Position numbers and translations under genes: made by a program
Origin: Methanospirillum purgamenti
Lineage (GTDB): Archaea > Halobacteriota > Methanomicrobia > Methanomicrobiales > Methanospirillaceae
Assembly: GCF_018502485.1 (NCBI RefSeq)
Contig: NZ_CP075546.1
DNA length: 64,000 bases
Reading direction: 5' to 3' (one strand)
The notes under the pieces: generated by a model
Databases searched by the model: none
The model's input: only the letters and a program-made list of their open reading frames with translations
What the model was told of the DNA's origin: nothing
In this document: piece by piece, positions 56,234 through 64,000 of the stretch
Numbering within the stretch: position 1 is the first letter of the stretch
Layout of the letters: every line of letters begins with the position of its first letter

Positions 56234-57511
56234 TTAGAGATAATATTGTTCGTTATATCCAAGTTCCTGTGCCTTCTTCTCTGCAACCTCAGCCTGGAGA
56301 TATTCACCAAGGCCGGTCAGGATCTTACTCTTCAGATGCCATTGGTCTCCGGAACTCTGGGAGTTCATATAAGGCTCTAACTCAGTTAATGCTCTGGAAT
56401 ATGTTGATTTCGCTTCCACGGTTTCCCCAAGTTGTTCTTTGCTATAACCCCGTGCCCACCAGGAGTAGAGTCCGTTAAATACATTGTTTTTCCGGTCTGG
56501 ATCCATCTCATAGATCGTAGTGACGTTCTCAAAAATCCCATGTGCCTCATCAAACCTGTTTAAGTCCATGAGAATGTCCCCTTTCATCATCAGGAGATCA
56601 GTATTATTCTTCTCAAACGAAAGGCCGGTTACTACCGGGACGAGTGCTTCTGTGTACCGCTCCATATCCCTGAGCGCTTCAGCTTTAGAGAGATAGGTAT
56701 TGGAATATTCAGGATTCAGGCTGATGGCCTCATCAAATGCCGCTAATGCCTCTTCTTTCTCACCCAGATGGTAGAGAATCATGGCTTTTGATCGCCGTGC
56801 TTCTGCCCAATCAGGGTACCAAACCAGGGCGTTTTCAAGATAGGGGAGTGCTTTTTCGTATTCGTTCATTCCCAGATATAAAAATCCGATATTTCCATCA
56901 ACTCCACCATACTGGGGAGAGAGTACTTTTACCTTTTCAAAGGCCTTAATTGCATTCTGATTCTGCTTTAATCCCTGATGACTCCATGCTGAGTAATAAT
57001 GGGCAAACACGTTCTTTGAATTCAGGGCAAGGGCTTTGTTGAAGGATTGTAATGATTCAGGGATTTTGTTCTTCTCCTGTTCGACCCTTCCCCGTTCAAT
57101 CCAGACCCAGTCATCATAGGGTGACAGGTTGATTCGTTCTTGTGTTTTATTGAACAGTTCATCGTACTTTTCCTGCAGAACAAGCGATACAAAGAGCCCT
57201 TTCCATGCAGGAACGGAGGAGGGGGATTTCTGGATCACAAAGGAGAACTGACGCTCTGCTTCAGTTGCATTTGAGGCTTTGAGGGCGGCTTTTCCCAGAG
57301 TTAATGACGAGGAGATGTCAGAGAGTGTTTTGTTGATTCCCTGCTGATAGTCGGTCAGGTATGTTGACTCATCAGGTATGTCTGCGATAAGTTCCTGAAG
57401 ATTATCAAAGGTATGATTTCCGGTAAAGGGAATGCCTGCAGAAGATACAGGGCTGCATATAATTAGAAAAAAGCAGATAATAAAGATTAGAACTGGTTTT
57501 TCCCGTAACAT
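56234..57511 (-). CDS. Exported TPR protein
   Basis: 425 residues with a signal peptide (LIFIICFFLIICSPVSSAG). From residue 80 on there are about nine TPR units, for example AWKGLFVSLVLQEKYDELFN, VFAHYYSAWSHQGLKQNQNA and TYLSKAEALRDMERYTEALV. An extracytoplasmic scaffold for protein assembly is the likely role. Confidence 0.82.
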   Translation of the reverse strand: MLREKPVLIFIICFFLIICSPVSSAGIPFTGNHTFDNLQELIADIPDESTYLTDYQQGINKTLSDISSSLTLGKAALKASNATEAERQFSFVIQKSPSSVPAWKGLFVSLVLQEKYDELFNKTQERINLSPYDDWVWIERGRVEQEKNKIPESLQSFNKALALNSKNVFAHYYSAWSHQGLKQNQNAIKAFEKVKVLSPQYGGVDGNIGFLYLGMNEYEKALPYLENALVWYPDWAEARRSKAMILYHLGEKEEALAAFDEAISLNPEYSNTYLSKAEALRDMERYTEALVPVVTGLSFEKNNTDLLMMKGDILMDLNRFDEAHGIFENVTTIYEMDPDRKNNVFNGLYSWWARGYSKEQLGETVEAKSTYSRALTELEPYMNSQSSGDQWHLKSKILTGLGEYLQAEVAEKKAQELGYNEQYYL

Positions 57512-57753
57512 ACTACCATATTCCTGTGTAAGTTATTATGTATTCCCATTTAGTATCAATTCACCAGATAGGCCCTTATCCCAATAACTCGAAAGCCGAG
57601 TTAAATATTCGAAAAACGGGAAAGAAATATTGTATAATATTTTAACCCCTTTCAAAATTTTCCCGGGTTAACAAATGAAACGATGGATATTTATTAAGAG
57701 ACGGTATCTCTCAAAACCTTGTATTTTCTATAAAAAGTGATAATATCCATTTT

Positions 57754-58956
57754 TTAACCAATTAGTTGTTTTTTCTCTGCAATTGATCTTACATAAAAAA
57801 GGACAAATAATGTCAGCCCAAAAAATGCCAGAATAATTGCGAAATTAAGGACCGGAATCTGGTCAAAAATGAGTAATGATATTCCGATAAGGATCATAAG
57901 GATGCCGGTAAGAATTGCTAGGAGTACTAAAAAGATTAATATCAGGATATCATTACCCTCTGGTTTATAGACTTCTTTTTCCGACTTTGATCTTGGTTTG
58001 AGGAGGCGATAGAGCAGGTAAAAGCCCCCCATTATATTAAAAAGCGAGATGAAAAGAGCCAGATAGATTATAAAAATATCCGGAACTATGATCGTAATGG
58101 TGCCGAATGAAACAAATATAATCCCAATTAAGATAATTAGCCAGTTTCGATCGAATTGTAATGTGAGCATATCACCGACGACCAGTGCTTGAACACCCAA
58201 CAAAAGTACCAGCGTACCCATCTGGGCACCATAGGCGAATGGTATTAATCCTATAGATTTTAGAACCAACAGAGACCCACTCACGAGCATAAAAAATCCG
58301 TACTGCATCTCCATTACTGTTCTCAGCGACATACACGAATGGGAAATTGGTATTGTAGATTCAGTGGATATTTGCCCTGGTTTTTGCAGATTATATGCAA
58401 GATAGAAGAGATTAATGCTAAATAAAAGAAAGAAGGCTGCAAATAATTCTATATGAATAATTTCTGGTAAAAATATCTGGATTATTGTCGTTATTCCTAT
58501 GAAAGATGTAAAAATGTAGACTGTTGCATACCTGTAGATCAGGTGGGTGTATACCTTCTTTCCATGTGTTTTCCATAATTGATACATATCATTTGAAAGA
58601 AAAATATTCAAAAGCAGTAAAATTCCTCCTGCTCCGTAAAGGATTATTACAAGTATCTTAGGAATATCACCTAGTATCCCGGGGACAAAAATTGATACCA
58701 AGCCTATGATTGTAACGATAATACCAAAAGCTAGTACCGGCCAAGTTCTCAAAGTATGCCTAACTGGTGTTTTCCCCAATATTTGCAAATGCAAGCCACA
58801 GATTATGAGAAAAAGACCATATATTCCATGTTGATAATGGGGGAAAAATCCTCTTGCCACGAATAATAACACTATACCAAGGACAAACATCATTACACCA
58901 CAAGCCAGGAGAAAAATCACATCAAGAGGAATTTTTATTTCATTATTTTTTTTCAT
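57754..58956 (-). CDS. Twelve-helix membrane protein made of three DUF308-like repeats
   Basis: 400 residues with about twelve membrane segments in three sets of four. Each set has the pattern G-I-I-x-x-x-x-G-x-x-x-I-x-x-P, as in FGIIVTIIGLVSIFVP, IGIIFVSFGTITIIVP and LFVARGFFPHY, which recalls HdeD/DUF308 proteins. The second hydrophobic block (MEMQYGFFMLVSGSLLVLKS) starts the middle repeat. Function unknown; HdeD is linked to acid and membrane stress. Confidence 0.65.
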   Translation of the reverse strand: MKKNNEIKIPLDVIFLLACGVMMFVLGIVLLFVARGFFPHYQHGIYGLFLIICGLHLQILGKTPVRHTLRTWPVLAFGIIVTIIGLVSIFVPGILGDIPKILVIILYGAGGILLLLNIFLSNDMYQLWKTHGKKVYTHLIYRYATVYIFTSFIGITTIIQIFLPEIIHIELFAAFFLLFSINLFYLAYNLQKPGQISTESTIPISHSCMSLRTVMEMQYGFFMLVSGSLLVLKSIGLIPFAYGAQMGTLVLLLGVQALVVGDMLTLQFDRNWLIILIGIIFVSFGTITIIVPDIFIIYLALFISLFNIMGGFYLLYRLLKPRSKSEKEVYKPEGNDILILIFLVLLAILTGILMILIGISLLIFDQIPVLNFAIILAFFGLTLFVLFYVRSIAEKKQLIG

Positions 58957-59107
58957 GTATTCAAATCAGGTTTTGAAGTATATCTCTACCACATTCATGT
59001 AAGTATGTATGAATTTCATGAATCTTTAGTAGATTCTAATATGTCCCTATCTTTTCAAAGTATTCTTCCCGGCATATCTTTTTCTTTATATGGTGAAACG
59101 AAATAAG

Positions 59108-60148
59108 TCATTTATCATGAGGTTCCCGATGCACCACCCGTACCCGGTCCCCAAGTTCCTGAATAATCTTTTCTACCCATGTATCCCAATCCACCGGTTC
59201 ATTCGGAACTTTTCCGGCAATTTCAATTCCCAGGTCGTCATCCCGCTCCCTGACAGCCTGCAAGACCACACTGCCTGGTGCATATCCTTCCGGCACAATC
59301 CCATCAATATCCCCATCGGTGATCCCAAGAACCGGAATACCCCGGAAACACCCGATATGACCACAGATTGAGGTTGTATCATCTCCAATAGTGACCAGGC
59401 CACATATTTCTGGATTAAACGCTCGAAAACAGGACATGGCAGCGTGATCAATGACGACGACATGTCCTTTTTGCACGTTTCGGGTACCTTTCTTTGGTCG
59501 TGATATCCTGATATTTCCACTCTTGCACCAGGCTTTCGATACATCCGGGCATCCAAACCGTACGAGTTTTTCGACTCCGTGATCTTTGAGGTCAATCCCG
59601 GATACTGCCTGAATAGTCCCATTCTGAAGAGAGATAATCGCTTCTTCACCAGTTGCATACCCGATAATAATCCCGTTTACAAAGACAGGTTCACCAGGAA
59701 GACAGCCACCGATAACTCGTGTATCAGGAGGACTGGTCTCATGATAGTTTCCAGAAACGACCGGATATCCGGTTATCTCTGACAGCCATGTTGAGAGAGA
59801 GGGATCACCAGGTTCCCAGGATAATATCTGGCAGGTTCCGGGATCGATAAGAATGAGCCCCCGATCTTTAAGGTGGGAGTGGATGAGAGACCCGAACCGG
59901 TGAGCAGAAGCATTGGTTTTTGCCCGGTGAATGAGAACTACCTGATCTAACGGGTATTCAGCAAGGATTTCACTTGGTCTTCTTCCGTCATATCGTACCG
60001 GAAGTCCTGATTCTTCAGCTGCTGTCCGTGCCATGACTCCGGCAACGAGTGATAATCGGGGGTGAATTAATGAGATAAGTCGGGCTGCATCGCCATAGTC
60101 AAAAACATCTGCTCCGTGAAAGATAAGAGTGAGTTTGTGAATTGAGAT
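59108..60148 (-). CDS. DUF2117 protein with a probable non-canonical start codon
   Basis: 308 residues follow the first ATG (60034), but the frame codes clearly upstream of it: LTLIFHGADVFDYGDAARL, ISLIHPRLSLVAGVMARTA, which is the usual start of this methanogen family. No ATG, GTG or TTG occurs before a TAA at 60182. A perfect AAGGAGG lies seven bases before an ATC at 60148, so initiation at ATC (or at an ATT six bases on) is the simplest reading and gives 346 residues. The C-terminal half has DDTTSICGHIGCFRGIPVLG and Cys/His pairs. Role in methanogens unknown. Confidence 0.75.
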   Translation of the reverse strand: MSIHKLTLIFHGADVFDYGDAARLISLIHPRLSLVAGVMARTAAEESGLPVRYDGRRPSEILAEYPLDQVVLIHRAKTNASAHRFGSLIHSHLKDRGLILIDPGTCQILSWEPGDPSLSTWLSEITGYPVVSGNYHETSPPDTRVIGGCLPGEPVFVNGIIIGYATGEEAIISLQNGTIQAVSGIDLKDHGVEKLVRFGCPDVSKAWCKSGNIRISRPKKGTRNVQKGHVVVIDHAAMSCFRAFNPEICGLVTIGDDTTSICGHIGCFRGIPVLGITDGDIDGIVPEGYAPGSVVLQAVRERDDDLGIEIAGKVPNEPVDWDTWVEKIIQELGDRVRVVHREPHDK

Positions 60149-60181
60149 AAATTGGCCTCCTTGAAAACCAGTTATGAAGTA

Positions 60182-60313
60182 TTATTGTGAATAATCTTGA
60201 AGGTTCACCCTCTGGATTTCTTTCATACAATCAAAGTCAGAATCATCAGAAACAAATGCTTTCGCCCCGTAATGATATGCAGAGGCAGCGTGAATTGCAT
60301 CCCTTGGCCGAAT
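60182..60313 (-). pseudogene. PIN-domain toxin remnant
   Basis: 43 codons ending at a TAA: RPRDAIHAASAYHYGAKAFV, SDDSDFDCMKEIQRVN. DAIHAA and SDDSDFD are the last two acidic motifs of PIN (VapC-type) ribonucleases. The first half, with the first Asp, is gone. Confidence 0.6.
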
Positions 60314-60351
60314 TTATTCAGTAATATGATAAATATATCAATAATGAGTGA

Positions 60352-60489
60352 TTACCTCCAGCTGAAGTCACGGGTCCATCCATAAAAACTACCCATATAT
60401 TCACTCATCCGGCCACCATCTAATGTAACCCAATCATTTGTTTTTACCAATGTAATCAGGTTGAGGAGTAATAACAACTCATTAAACAC
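60352..60489 (-). CDS. Small possible gene before the PIN remnant
   Basis: 45 residues from a GTG at 60489; ends RMSEYMGSFYGWTRDFSWR. The text has protein-like character, but no family is recognised and no ribosome-binding site is seen. It could be a piece of the partner of the PIN remnant. Confidence 0.25.
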   Translation of the reverse strand: MFNELLLLLNLITLVKTNDWVTLDGGRMSEYMGSFYGWTRDFSWR

Positions 60490-60492
60490 CTG

Positions 60493-60504
60493 TATGTCGA
60501 CATA
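60493..60504. promoter_or_regulatory. 12-bp palindrome before the heme operon
   Basis: TATGTCGACATA is a perfect palindrome ending nine bases before the ATG at 60514. Its place at the head of the operon makes it an operator candidate; it may also overlap the transcription start. Confidence 0.35.
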
Positions 60505-60513
60505 TACTCACGA

Positions 60514-61584
60514 ATGGGTCAGTCAACCACTCCACAACTCCGGATAATATCATGGAACCTTACCATCCGATGTCCGCTCAAATGCCCACATTGCTATTCT
60601 GACGCCGGGACTCGTGATGTGTCAGACCCGCTCTCAACTACTGAAGCATTTGGTATCCTTGATCAGATTAAAGCGACCGGAAACCCGGTTGTAATACTGA
60701 GCGGGGGAGAGCCGATGATGCGGGAAGATATCTTCGAGATAGCCCGGTATGGAACCGGCCTTGGCCTGAAGATGGCAATGGGAACAAGCGGGTATCTCTT
60801 TGATGATAAGACCATTCAAAACCTGAAGAAATCTGGTATTTCCAGTGTTGCATTCAGTATTGACTCTGCAGATCCCGTCGTCCATGATTCGTTCAGGGGA
60901 TCTCCGGGAGCATGGAATAGGGCAGTCAATGCCATCCGGTCCTGTGTCGGGGAGGGGATCGGGGTTCAGATTAATATGACCATAATTGAACCTGATCCCC
61001 TCGAGCTTGACCGTGTTGTGGCAATGGGAAAAGAACTCGGTGTCCATACTTACCAGATCTTCATCCCGGTTCCAACTGGACGGTCAATGCAGGAGAACTA
61101 TGAACGATATGGGACCTACGAGGAACTGCTGAAGTATATCATCCGCCGGTATGCAGATGATCCCATTTCCCTTCGCCCCACTTGCATCCCCCAGTTCCGT
61201 CGGGTTGCAGAAGAATTGGGAGTTACTCATCCCCGGTGGGGACGGGGCTGTCTTGCAGGAATCACCTATTGTCGAATCTATGCAAACGGTGATGTGACGC
61301 CCTGCCCCTACCTTCCGGCCATTGCGGGTAACCTCCGGGAAACACCTCTGTCTGAACTCTGGGCAGGATCTGAAGTGTTCCAGGCCCTCAGAGATTATAA
61401 CCGGCTCCAGGGAAAATGTGGGATTTGTGAATATAAGACCATCTGTGGTGGGTGCCGGGCCAGGGCATTTTCTGAATACGGCACTATGGTACAGAGCTGT
61501 GGAAGTCTGGTCAGGCCAAAGGATATCGAAGGAGAACTTTGTGCCGAAGATCCACTCTGTCCTTATCAGCCAAAGAGAGGATGA
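60514..61584 (+). CDS. ahbD: AhbD-like radical SAM heme synthase
   Basis: 356 residues, first gene of the operon. The radical SAM cluster motif is CPLKCPHCY (about 18-26), followed by VILSGGEPMMRED. A SPASM-like C-terminus carries the further iron-sulfur cysteines (CLAGITYCRIYANGDVTPCP, GKCGICEYKTICGGCRARA). AhbD oxidatively decarboxylates iron-coproporphyrin III to heme b, the last step of the siroheme-dependent route. Assignment rests on gene context (AhbA/B and AhbC next door) and on the C-terminal Cys pattern. Confidence 0.8.
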   Translation: MGQSTTPQLRIISWNLTIRCPLKCPHCYSDAGTRDVSDPLSTTEAFGILDQIKATGNPVVILSGGEPMMREDIFEIARYGTGLGLKMAMGTSGYLFDDKTIQNLKKSGISSVAFSIDSADPVVHDSFRGSPGAWNRAVNAIRSCVGEGIGVQINMTIIEPDPLELDRVVAMGKELGVHTYQIFIPVPTGRSMQENYERYGTYEELLKYIIRRYADDPISLRPTCIPQFRRVAEELGVTHPRWGRGCLAGITYCRIYANGDVTPCPYLPAIAGNLRETPLSELWAGSEVFQALRDYNRLQGKCGICEYKTICGGCRARAFSEYGTMVQSCGSLVRPKDIEGELCAEDPLCPYQPKRG

Positions 61585-61587
61585 AAA

Positions 61588-62082
61588 ATGACTGTTGATG
61601 ATCTGGACCTTCGGATACTTGATACCCTCCAGGACGACCTTCCTCTGGTCCCTGATCCATGGGAAGTAATCGGAAGAGCGGTGGGAATGTCTGGAGAAGA
61701 GGTGCAAAAAAGGGTAAACCGCCTTGCAGATTCTGGGATTATCCGGGGGATTGTTCCAACCTTTGAATCAGGAAAAAGGGGTCAAATGGCATCAACGCTT
61801 ATAGCACTCCGGGTTCCAGAAAGACGAATAACTGAAATTGCAGCCGTTGTGAATGAGTACCCTGAGGTATCCCATAACTTCAGGCGGGAGCATGAGTATA
61901 ACCTCTGGTTTACTATTGCAGCTGCCTCATCTGACCGGATAGATGAGATAATTCGGGAGATCCTTGAAAAGACTGTAATACCACCTGATGCATATCTTAA
62001 CCTCATCACCATAAAGCGGTATAAAATAAATGTAACATTTCCACTCCTTGATTTTCACGGGGGCTTTCATGGACAGTTTTGA
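61588..62082 (+). CDS. ahbA: Siroheme decarboxylase subunit (AhbA/B type)
   Basis: 164 residues, start three bases after the ahbD stop. An AsnC/Lrp-like winged helix (LDLRILDTLQDDLPLVPDPW, GMSGEEVQKRVNRLADSGII) is followed by an effector-type domain with the HNFRREHEYNLWFT motif of siroheme decarboxylases. The pair removes the acetate carboxyls at C12 and C18 of siroheme. Which of the two subunits is called A or B is not certain from sequence alone. Confidence 0.8.
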   Translation: MTVDDLDLRILDTLQDDLPLVPDPWEVIGRAVGMSGEEVQKRVNRLADSGIIRGIVPTFESGKRGQMASTLIALRVPERRITEIAAVVNEYPEVSHNFRREHEYNLWFTIAAASSDRIDEIIREILEKTVIPPDAYLNLITIKRYKINVTFPLLDFHGGFHGQF

Positions 62083-62554
62083 TAAGATACTTCTTCGTGA
62101 ACTTGAAAAGGGAATCCCATTACAATCTCATCCCTATTCAATTATCGGAGAACGAATTGGAATGACCGGGGAAGAGGTTATACAAAGAATTGAAAACCTC
62201 AAACAGGCAGGTGTTATCAGGCGGATAAGGGCACGGATAAACCAGCGAAGTGTGGGTATAATTGCAAATGCCCTGGTCGGATGGAAAATCCCGGAGGAAG
62301 AAACAGATAATGCAGGAAAAGCTCTTGCAGCACTCCCCGGTATTACCCATTGTTATCAACGGTCAATTGTTCCCGGACGATGGGAATATTCACTCTATAC
62401 GGTTCATCACGGATGGTCCCATGAACGGGTCATCCAGGAGATCAGAATGATTGCAGAAAAAACCGGATTTCATGACTATATTATCCTTTTCAGTACAGAT
62501 GAATATAAAAGAACACCCCATACCAGGGTCGATGACCTAGATTGTGCAATATGA
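62069..62554 (+). CDS. ahbB: Siroheme decarboxylase subunit, second (AhbA/B type)
   Basis: 161 residues from the ATG at 62069 (GGGG upstream); a TTG at 62048 is the only longer start. It overlaps the previous gene by 14 bases. The same winged-helix/effector layout is seen (FDKILLRELEKGIPLQSHPY, GMTGEEVIQRIENLKQAGVI), with HCYQRSIVPGRWEYSLYTV as the counterpart motif. It forms a heterodimer with the first subunit. A/B naming is tentative. Confidence 0.8.
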   Translation: MDSFDKILLRELEKGIPLQSHPYSIIGERIGMTGEEVIQRIENLKQAGVIRRIRARINQRSVGIIANALVGWKIPEEETDNAGKALAALPGITHCYQRSIVPGRWEYSLYTVHHGWSHERVIQEIRMIAEKTGFHDYIILFSTDEYKRTPHTRVDDLDCAI

Positions 62555-63729
62555 ACCGAATTACTCAGTGCCTGCATGGTAAAGGAACCGTCAGCTCTAT
62601 GATGGCCGGAGAGGGGAAGACTGATGAGATTAGGCCGGAATATCTTGCCTATTCTCCAACTCTCCGGCCCGTTGTCTTCTGGAACCTGACCCGGAGATGT
62701 AACCTCTCCTGTGAACACTGTTACAATGCATCAGGAAGAGACCGGGGAACGGAAGATGAGTTGTCAACGAAAGAGGCATTATCCTTTCTTGATGACTGTA
62801 GGCAACTTCGTGTCCCGGTTCTTCTGCTTACCGGTGGAGAACCCCTGATGAGGGATGACATCTGGGAACTTGCATCCTATGCCCGTGATATTGGTATTAA
62901 AACGGCTATCAGCACAAATGGAACTCTAATCACTCCGGAGATTGTGAAAAAGATCAAGGAATCCGGAATCGGCTATGTAGGCATCTCACTTGATGGGGCA
63001 CGGGCAGAGACTCATGACCGATTCAGAAATTCTTCGGGAGCCTTTGAAAAATCAGTCCAGGCATTTTCATATTGCCAGGAAGCTGGGATCAGGTGTGGTG
63101 TCAGAGTCACTCTGACTCGTGAGAATATGCATGAACTCGGTGACCTGATTGACCTTGCTCTTCAGATTGGAGCATGCAGGCTCTGTGTATACTGGTTGGT
63201 TCCATCCGGACGGGGTGCTGCATCATATGATGCCCTCCAGCTGACCAGAGACGAGGTATGTGCTGCCCTTGACCTATTGCAACAGTATGCACAAAAAACG
63301 GAATCATCGGTTATGGAATTTCTGACGGTTGACGGACCGCAGGATGCAATACATCTGCTTGAGTGGATGGAAAATTCCGGTTATGAGGATCTGCCTGAAG
63401 CAAAAAATCTTGTTGCCTCCATGAAAGGAGGATGCAGTGCTGGTATAAGGGTGGCAAATGTGACCGAGACCGGTGACGTCTATCCATGCCAGTTTGCACA
63501 ATTACCAGAGTTTCGAATCGGTTCAATACGGAAACAATCCTTCTCCGAAATCTGGAATGATCCGAATAATCCGGTGCTCAAATTGTTCAGGGAAAAAAAG
63601 GAGCATCTGACCGGGAAGTGCCGATCCTGTTCATACCTGGACCTCTGCGGAGGAGGATGCCGGGTCAGGGCATACTGGCAGTCCGGTGATTTTCATGCTG
63701 ATGATCCGTTCTGTTTTATAAAAAGGTAG
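62551..63729 (+). CDS. ahbC: AhbC-like radical SAM protein (didecarboxysiroheme deacetylase)
   Basis: 392 residues from the ATG at 62551, overlapping the ahbB stop (ATGA). The radical SAM motif CNLSCEHCY at about 50-58 follows RPVVFWNLTRR; LLLTGGEPLMRDD and GYVGISLDGARAETHDRFR complete the barrel. C-terminal cysteines (GGCSAGIRVANV, YPCQFAQ, GKCRSCSYLDLCGGGCRVRA) make a second cluster. AhbC removes the two acetate side chains of 12,18-didecarboxysiroheme to give iron-coproporphyrin III. The gene ends with a TAG. Confidence 0.82.
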   Translation: MNRITQCLHGKGTVSSMMAGEGKTDEIRPEYLAYSPTLRPVVFWNLTRRCNLSCEHCYNASGRDRGTEDELSTKEALSFLDDCRQLRVPVLLLTGGEPLMRDDIWELASYARDIGIKTAISTNGTLITPEIVKKIKESGIGYVGISLDGARAETHDRFRNSSGAFEKSVQAFSYCQEAGIRCGVRVTLTRENMHELGDLIDLALQIGACRLCVYWLVPSGRGAASYDALQLTRDEVCAALDLLQQYAQKTESSVMEFLTVDGPQDAIHLLEWMENSGYEDLPEAKNLVASMKGGCSAGIRVANVTETGDVYPCQFAQLPEFRIGSIRKQSFSEIWNDPNNPVLKLFREKKEHLTGKCRSCSYLDLCGGGCRVRAYWQSGDFHADDPFCFIKR

Positions 63730-63879
63730 TTTTTGGCTCTCTTAATTCAACCATTCTTTTCCGCTGATAGTGAAGGTTCTTAAAAGAGGGAGTGAAATCT
63801 GAATCAGCTTTTATAAAAATCTAGTTTTTCCGAAAAGAATTATCGGTGAAGAATATGAATAAATACAGAAGATTGATAC

Positions 63880-64000
63880 ATGTCCACCCAGAATCATGAG
63901 ATGGTTGCTGAAAAACTGATTGAACTATTGGAGATTGGAATTGATCAGTTTACTCGAAATACCCGCCCCTTTTTATCAGGTATACAAGAGGCACAGTATC
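63880..64000 (+). CDS. Start of an unknown gene, cut by the window edge
   Basis: An ATG at 63880 opens 40 codons to the edge (STQNHEMVAEKLIELLEIGI, DQFTRNTRPF). Acidic helical text; no family can be named from so little. Confidence 0.4.
   Translation, partial: MSTQNHEMVAEKLIELLEIGIDQFTRNTRPFLSGIQEAQY

Noticed and set aside
1..64000. CRISPR arrays, rRNA and tRNA genes
   Set aside because: No evenly spaced direct repeats, no rRNA-like stretch and no cloverleaf-like sequence ending in CCA context was noticed. A covariance-model scan could still find a tRNA that I missed.

Overview
The window looks like a chromosomal segment of a methanogenic euryarchaeon, most like Methanospirillum or a close relative in the Methanomicrobiales. 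This rests on archaeal and methanogen-type genes (a DUF2117 protein, an AhbA/B/C/D heme branch, an HTH-PAS regulator, multi-PAS kinases with an ITRHD-type histidine box), on GGAGG/GGTGATC ribosome-binding sites, and on the many exported proteins whose signal peptides follow a short basic start. The assignment is inference; no rRNA or tRNA gene was seen to confirm it.

Region 1 (1-22.7 kb) is a sensing and periplasm-oriented region. It holds the start of a type I substrate-binding protein, a 1300-residue receiver/multi-PAS/GAF histidine kinase, an exported WxGTW repeat protein, a proline iminopeptidase-like hydrolase, an exported C45/phospholipase B-like hydrolase, an AAA/DUF4143 ATPase, an exported triple-Cache protein and a membrane-anchored RidA. 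It continues with a three-gene nitrate/sulfonate/taurine-type ABC transporter whose binding protein has its two lobes in swapped order, a four-repeat small protein, HtpX, a LOG-like protein, an alpha/beta hydrolase, a GNAT enzyme, a Cys-rich exported protein, and an SBP-Cache sensor beside an HTH-PAS regulator.

Region 2 (22.8-39.2 kb) is accessory DNA. It has a decayed zeta-toxin-like module bracketed by two related inverted repeats, a second DUF4143 ATPase, and an overlapping replication-type operon (zinc-finger/PrimPol-like fragment, AAA/helicase-like protein, small partner) divergent from a winged-helix gene. Next come a 489-bp element with 28-bp perfect inverted repeats and an AT-rich, apparently decayed defence island. 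The island carries a 1061-residue HD plus HSP90/GHKL-ATPase protein, an IS630 element inserted exactly at its stop codon, a 5'-truncated companion gene, and a broken DUF4263 (Shedu-like) nuclease gene. A second Cys-rich exported protein, an IS4-family element and the tail of a third Cys-rich gene close the region.

Region 3 (39.3-60.5 kb) is again rich in exported and membrane proteins: a secreted adenosine deaminase, a TIM-barrel/PKD protein, a 5TMR-LYT histidine kinase and a kinase-less 5TMR-LYT paralogue, a second WxGTW protein, a second type I binding protein, an exported alpha/beta hydrolase and an exported cyclase. It also has an HNH nuclease, an HD protein, a TMEM175-like channel, TPR proteins, a triple DUF308-like membrane protein and a DUF2117 protein that seems to start at a non-canonical codon. 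Several gene remnants lie among them.

Region 4 (60.5-63.7 kb) is a tight four-gene operon for the alternative (siroheme-dependent) heme pathway: AhbD-like radical SAM, two siroheme decarboxylase subunits and AhbC-like radical SAM. The start of one more gene runs off the right edge.
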